A DNA stretch of 64,000 nucleotides from CAZVRZ01 sp964629965 (GTDB lineage Bacteria; Chloroflexota; Anaerolineae; Anaerolineales; UBA4823), in assembly GCA_964629965.1 (NCBI GenBank), contig CAZVRZ010000007.1:1-64000 (forward strand), given 5' to 3'. Below the pieces are notes generated by a model, which did not search any database, was not told the origin of the DNA, and saw only the letters and a list, made by a program, of their open reading frames with translations. The translations under genes and the position numbers were made by a program. Shown here piece after piece: positions 60,615 through 64,000 of the stretch; position 1 is the first letter of the stretch; every line of letters starts with the position of its first letter.

Positions 60615-61112
60615 TTAATCGTTGCGGCTGCCGTGAAAATAAGCTCTCACCTGCCTGGCATGCACGGCTTCATCGCGCGCTTCCGCTCGCAGTAAATTCC
60701 GAATGGTTACACTTCGTCCCGTTTCTCGTTTTACTTTGCCAAGCGCCAGGTCCCTGGCAGGCAGCGATTCAAGAAGAGAGAGCAGATTGTGGTGAGATGT
60801 TTTCAGGTCGGCCAGCAGCTGCTCAAAAGATTCACGCCTATATTGCTGAATAAGTTGCTGGTTATATGAATGCCAGTCCTTATCAGAATATTGAAAAAAG
60901 GTTGGCGGCTGATCGTTCAGGATTTCTTGAATTGCCTGCTGGTTCGTATGATCCCAGCCCACCAGGTGAGCGAGCATATCTTTGAGCGACCAGGAACCCA
61001 AATAAATCTCATCGACCCGCTCCGGTGGCACTTCCATGATCGCTTGAATTATCTCGGAACGAGATGACGCCAGTTCGCTGATCAATTGAGCTTTTGTCGC
61101 CTCGATGGTCAT
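60615..61112 (-). CDS. DinB/ClbS-like four-helix protein
   Basis: A 165-residue protein. Four helices carry a possible metal triad: a first-helix Glu/His region (SWSLKDMLAHLVGWDHTNQQ), then YSDKDWHSYNQQLIQQYRRE, and a late HARQVRAYFHG. The 'SW..KD..AHL.GWE' pattern is typical of the ClbS/DfsB (DUF1706) and DinB superfamilies. Members include thiol-dependent hydrolases and colibactin-resistance cyclopropane hydrolase. Substrate unknown. No operon partner is clear. Confidence 0.78.
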   Translation of the reverse strand: MTIEATKAQLISELASSRSEIIQAIMEVPPERVDEIYLGSWSLKDMLAHLVGWDHTNQQAIQEILNDQPPTFFQYSDKDWHSYNQQLIQQYRRESFEQLLADLKTSHHNLLSLLESLPARDLALGKVKRETGRSVTIRNLLRAEARDEAVHARQVRAYFHGSRND

Positions 61113-61192
61113 GTTTTTTCGTTTGCCCTGTATAGGTAGTATCTCATGATGGGGCTTCGATCCGACCGGCGCACAACTACCTGGAAGCCGGT

Positions 61193-61411
61193 TTAGTCCT
61201 TTTCTTTGTGGAATTTGAACGAAACCTTGACCTTTGCCCGGTAAGTGATCACCTTTCCGCCTTCCAATTGCATATCCAGCTCGGTCACTTCTGCAATGCG
61301 CAGATCTTCCAGGCTTGCACCGGCCGTTTCAACTGCGGCTGCGGCTGCTTTTTCCCATGATTCCGTACTGACTCCAACCAACTCGATAATTTTATAAACA
61401 CTCTCTGACAT
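61193..61411 (-). CDS. dodecin (flavin-binding dodecamer)
   Basis: A 72-residue protein: VYKIIELVGVSTESWEKAAAAAVETAG, ending EGGKVITYRAKVKVSFKFH. The hydrophobic/aromatic strand pattern and length are those of dodecins, which bind flavins (FMN, riboflavin) in a twelve-subunit shell. The start has AAGGAG 6 nt upstream. It stands alone. Confidence 0.92.
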   Translation of the reverse strand: MSESVYKIIELVGVSTESWEKAAAAAVETAGASLEDLRIAEVTELDMQLEGGKVITYRAKVKVSFKFHKEKD

Positions 61412-61523
61412 TTCGGACTCCTTCTTTGGTGTAAACGCATTTTTTGCTTTTAATTAGTATAGCGCAACAGCTCCGTTAAAACCATCTCTTGAGAAAGTGA
61501 TGCCGGACAGGGGTCTTCGTTGT

Positions 61524-62879
61524 CTATCCATCTCCCGGTGTCTCGCCGGCGCTGTCTAGAATCAGCACCCAATCGGGCCCACCAAGCGGTGTGGTGAAGG
61601 CCTCGATACGGGTGTTGGCAACTACACCGATTGGGGTAGATTGGCCGCTGCGTGGATCGTACCAGGCAGCATGAGCAGGCCCGGCGAGCAGCCGCAGGTC
61701 AACCTGGACGGTTTGGTTGGCCTGGGGAATATATACGAAGGCGTACGATCCATCACCGGCGCGCGTGGCCCTGGGATGGACGGCGCGGTGTGGATTGACA
61801 CGATCGGCATCGAGATCCCCAACCGCGGGTGGTGGAATCTCAGCCGGCAGCATTTCCTGGGCAGGAACACGGTTGAAATACGATCGCGATAGGATCAGGT
61901 TCTTCAAGTGGATCAGTTGGCCGGCTCCCTCTGCGAAGATGGCTTCATCCCAGGCAGGCATAGGAAAGTTGATCGGCTCACGCGGCAGCGCCCAGAACTG
62001 CCAGACGGAATGATTGCCATAGGTGTGGCCGCAAGCGCCTGCAAATACGCTCCGGTAAGCCTGTTTGCGCACATCGTAAGCCCGAAAGCGCCCGTAGCTG
62101 GGCTGCCAACGGCGCAGGTAGGGATCGATTGGGTGATCTTCGTAATTCGGTTCTCCATCCAACACCGGTTTGAGCGGGGTGCGCTGGTAGTCGCGGGTGA
62201 TCATTTCCCAGTTGGGTGTGTCTACCATCACGTGCCCCGATTGCAGCATGTTCATTCCCAGCCAATTTGCCTCGTGCAGGCTGTTCGAAGAGGAGCCTCC
62301 ACCCGTGGGATGGTAGCTGAACAGTGGTTTGCGCCCCAATCCTACCGTGATCCCATCTGCCATGGCTTGCCAGATGTTCTCGAAACCCTCTGCCGGGCGG
62401 TCACCACCCAGGATCCAGATCACGTTGGTGTCGTTTTGGTAGCGCTGGCCGAGGTATTTTCCGTAGCTGAGAGCATTTTCGGGGGTAAAGACGACCGGTC
62501 CTGCGCCCCATAGACTGCCGACAACTTTATCACCCCAGGTGGGCAGCAATCCCACATACAGGCCTTTCTCGGCTGCCAGGCGAATGACCTCATCCACGAA
62601 GCGAAAGTAAAACTCATTGGGACGGGCAGGGTCGTCTCCGGCCAGGGGAATGTGCCCATTCGCGTTGGGCGTGCGCAGGCCATCGCATTCTGCCAGGGCC
62701 ACGGCCTGGATCACGTTGAAGCCCTGTTGGCGGCGAGTATCCAGGTATTTCTCGGCCTCTGCCCGGTTCAGGCGGTGGAACAGCTCCCAGGCCGTATCTC
62801 CCAGCCAGAAAAATGGTTGACCGCTTTCAGTTGCCAGGAAACGGCCGTTGGCATGCACTTGGATGCGTTCGAGAGTCAT
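61524..62879 (-). CDS. GH140-like apiosidase family glycoside hydrolase (DUF4038)
   Basis: A 451-residue TIM-barrel protein. It begins LERIQVHANGRFLATESGQPFFWLGDTAWELFHRL, the opening typical of the DUF4038 apiosidase-like barrel. It continues with NVIWILGGDRPAEGFENIW and KPVLDGEPNYEDHP, where catalytic Asp and Glu are likely. A C-terminal beta-sandwich follows (YAFVYIPQANQTVQVDLRLL). No signal peptide, so it acts in the cytoplasm. It may cleave apiose or other pectin side-chain residues; specificity is inferred from the family. ATG at 62879 is preferred over the TTG at 62897. Confidence 0.85.
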   Translation of the reverse strand: MTLERIQVHANGRFLATESGQPFFWLGDTAWELFHRLNRAEAEKYLDTRRQQGFNVIQAVALAECDGLRTPNANGHIPLAGDDPARPNEFYFRFVDEVIRLAAEKGLYVGLLPTWGDKVVGSLWGAGPVVFTPENALSYGKYLGQRYQNDTNVIWILGGDRPAEGFENIWQAMADGITVGLGRKPLFSYHPTGGGSSSNSLHEANWLGMNMLQSGHVMVDTPNWEMITRDYQRTPLKPVLDGEPNYEDHPIDPYLRRWQPSYGRFRAYDVRKQAYRSVFAGACGHTYGNHSVWQFWALPREPINFPMPAWDEAIFAEGAGQLIHLKNLILSRSYFNRVPAQEMLPAEIPPPAVGDLDADRVNPHRAVHPRATRAGDGSYAFVYIPQANQTVQVDLRLLAGPAHAAWYDPRSGQSTPIGVVANTRIEAFTTPLGGPDWVLILDSAGETPGDG

Positions 62880-63096
62880 GGGCTTAACCTTTCTCAAAAT
62901 ATGGACTTTTTACCTGCGATGGTATGGCGAACCACTCCAAGTGTTTGGAGATTGTGGTTTGCTCATATGGCCGGCCGGTTTTTCACATCCAGATCGGTGA
63001 ATCATTTCCTGCCAATCACAATACATATATAATAACAGAGAGTAACTTGGTTGTGCAATCAGGTGTTTTTACAAAGGTTTCGGATTAGGCATCCCT

Positions 63097-63846
63097 ATGG
63101 TAAAAACCAAAATCCTCATTACGGGCGGCTGTGGAAAGATCGGCTCGTATTTTGCCCGCTTTGCCGCAGACAAATATTCCATTCAGATCGTAGACAAGAC
63201 AGCCTGGGATCCGCAAAAGCTTGGCACCCTGGCAGGTGAAAGCCTGGTGGCTGATTTATATGAGCTGGAAAGCTGTCGAAAAGCCTGCCAGGGCATCGAC
63301 GCGGTCGTTCACCTGGCTGCGGAGGCCTCACCCGAGGCCGATTTCGTCGGTTCGCTGTTGGACAACAATATCCTGGCTACTTACAACATGTTCCGGGCCG
63401 CACAAGAGGCGGGCTGCCGGCGTTTTATCTATGCCAGCAGCGCTCATGTCGTCTCAGCCTACCCGGCGGATATTCAGATCAAGGCGAACATGCCCGTCAG
63501 ACCCAAGAATCTGTACGGAGTTTCGAAATGTTTCGGCGAAGCGTTGGCCGCGTACTTTGCCTATAACGAAGGACTGCCCAGTATCGCCGTGCGTATTGGA
63601 GCCTATATTTTCCCCGAAGAATACGGGCAATTCTCTTTGGATGAGCTGGATGCCTTTTTGAGTCCGGATGATCTGAACGACTTGTTGATCAAGTGCCTGG
63701 AAACCCCGAACATAACCTTTGCCATTGTTCACGCCATCTCAGACAACCGCTACAAACGCCTGGACCTTACCGAGACTAGAGAAATCCTGGGCTACCAACC
63801 TCAGGCAGACGCCTTCGAGCTGTTTGGGATCCTTCCAGCCAAATGA
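63097..63846 (+). CDS. NAD-dependent epimerase/uronate dehydrogenase-like protein
   Basis: A 249-residue short-chain dehydrogenase of extended type, shorter than most. Rossmann motif ILITGGCGKIGSYFARF (GxxGxxG), AVVHLAAEASPE, the catalytic Ser in FIYASSAHVV and YGVSKCFGEAL with Tyr-x-x-x-Lys. The length and motifs fit uronate dehydrogenase or similar sugar-acid enzymes. Specificity is inferred. It is divergent from the GH140-like gene, with which it may share sugar metabolism. The next gene overlaps its stop by 4 bp. The intergenic 62880-63096 holds no clear promoter. Confidence 0.85.
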   Translation: MVKTKILITGGCGKIGSYFARFAADKYSIQIVDKTAWDPQKLGTLAGESLVADLYELESCRKACQGIDAVVHLAAEASPEADFVGSLLDNNILATYNMFRAAQEAGCRRFIYASSAHVVSAYPADIQIKANMPVRPKNLYGVSKCFGEALAAYFAYNEGLPSIAVRIGAYIFPEEYGQFSLDELDAFLSPDDLNDLLIKCLETPNITFAIVHAISDNRYKRLDLTETREILGYQPQADAFELFGILPAK

Positions 63847-64000
63847 ACATCACTGTCCTTGCCACGGGCTCGCGTGGCGATGTACAACCTTTTATCGCCC
63901 TGGCCTATGGGTTGGCTCAGGCAGGGCATGAGGTGCGCCTGGTTTCGAATGTCCAATACGCCGCCTGGGCGGCTCGCTACGGGCTGAGCTTTGGCCCGGT
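63843..64000 (+). CDS. UGT-type glycosyltransferase, N-terminal part only
   Basis: The window ends inside this gene; 52 full codons are visible. The start is NITVLATGSRGDVQPFIALA, the nucleotide-sugar glycosyltransferase (UGT/GT1, sterol-glucosyltransferase-like) N-terminal motif with 'GSRGDVQP'. It overlaps the epimerase stop codon (ATGA), so the two genes are co-transcribed. Confidence 0.85.
   Translation, partial: MNITVLATGSRGDVQPFIALAYGLAQAGHEVRLVSNVQYAAWAARYGLSFGP

Noticed and set aside
1..64000. rRNA, tRNA, CRISPR array, integrase or transposase
   Set aside because: I looked for direct repeats with spacers, cloverleaf-type ends and transposase motifs by eye and saw none. A tRNA scan could still find a missed tRNA.

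Overview
The window looks like a piece of a chromosome from an anaerobic, carbohydrate-degrading bacterium, most likely Chloroflexota, class Anaerolineae. This is inferred from content, not from a marker-gene search. The clues are lipoproteins with Pro/Thr-rich 'PTATPT' stretches after the lipobox cysteine, a secreted beta-helix protein ending in KVFLPFAQR, rubrerythrin and VKOR-type redox proteins, ABC exporter pairs with one degenerate ATPase site, and Gram-positive-like Shine-Dalgarno sites and U-tract terminators. I see no rRNA, tRNA, CRISPR array, transposase, integrase or prophage. The window reads as chromosomal backbone plus accessory operons.

Layout. 0-8 kb: a small SWIM zinc-finger protein behind a promoter and terminator, a three-gene ABC-2 exporter, two small hypothetical genes, a repeat protein with DhaL-like ends, a ketopantoate reductase and an FMN reductase. 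8-13 kb: thrS with a threonine T-box, a ferritin-like protein, a thioredoxin-VKOR fusion and a DUF364 protein. 13-23.5 kb: an APH-type kinase, a TPR/BTAD regulator, a 1365-residue secreted beta-helix protein and a Ca2+-type P-ATPase. 23.5-29 kb: a heterodimeric ABC exporter and a PHP phosphoesterase. 29-32.2 kb: a five-gene operon of two ArsA/Get3-like ATPases, two paralogous hydrophobic small proteins and a CxxC thioredoxin-like protein. 32.3-35.3 kb: cstA, a TPR membrane protein and a DUF2892 protein. 35.4-42.6 kb: a xylo-oligosaccharide locus (LacI regulator, solute-binding lipoprotein, two permeases, GH8 exo-oligoxylanase, xylose isomerase) with its promoter and operators. 42.6-49.1 kb: a repeat lipoprotein, an HhH-GPD glycosylase-like protein, a cold-shock/RRM operon and a 1049-residue Cys-containing repeat protein. 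49.2-53.7 kb: a short pyruvate-kinase-like protein, a phytoene-desaturase-like oxidoreductase, an MFS transporter and rubrerythrin. 53.7-59.7 kb: an ABC-F protein behind a leader with an upstream ORF and two terminator-like hairpins, then a second heterodimeric ABC exporter. 59.7-64 kb: a metallophosphoesterase, DinB/ClbS-like protein, dodecin, a GH140-like hydrolase, a uronate-dehydrogenase-like epimerase and the start of a glycosyltransferase.

How the parts fit. The xylan locus imports xylo-oligosaccharides, trims them and isomerises xylose. It has no ATPase gene, so a shared MsiK-type ATPase elsewhere is presumed. Three genes (SWIM, csp, ABC-F) share one layout: a sigma-70-like promoter, a short leader ending in a hairpin with a U-tract, then the gene. 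This suggests frequent transcription attenuation. The two best candidates for undescribed biology are the ArsA-pair operon, in which one ATPase has Asn where the Get3 catalytic Asp sits, and the ABC-F leader with its 26-codon upstream ORF.
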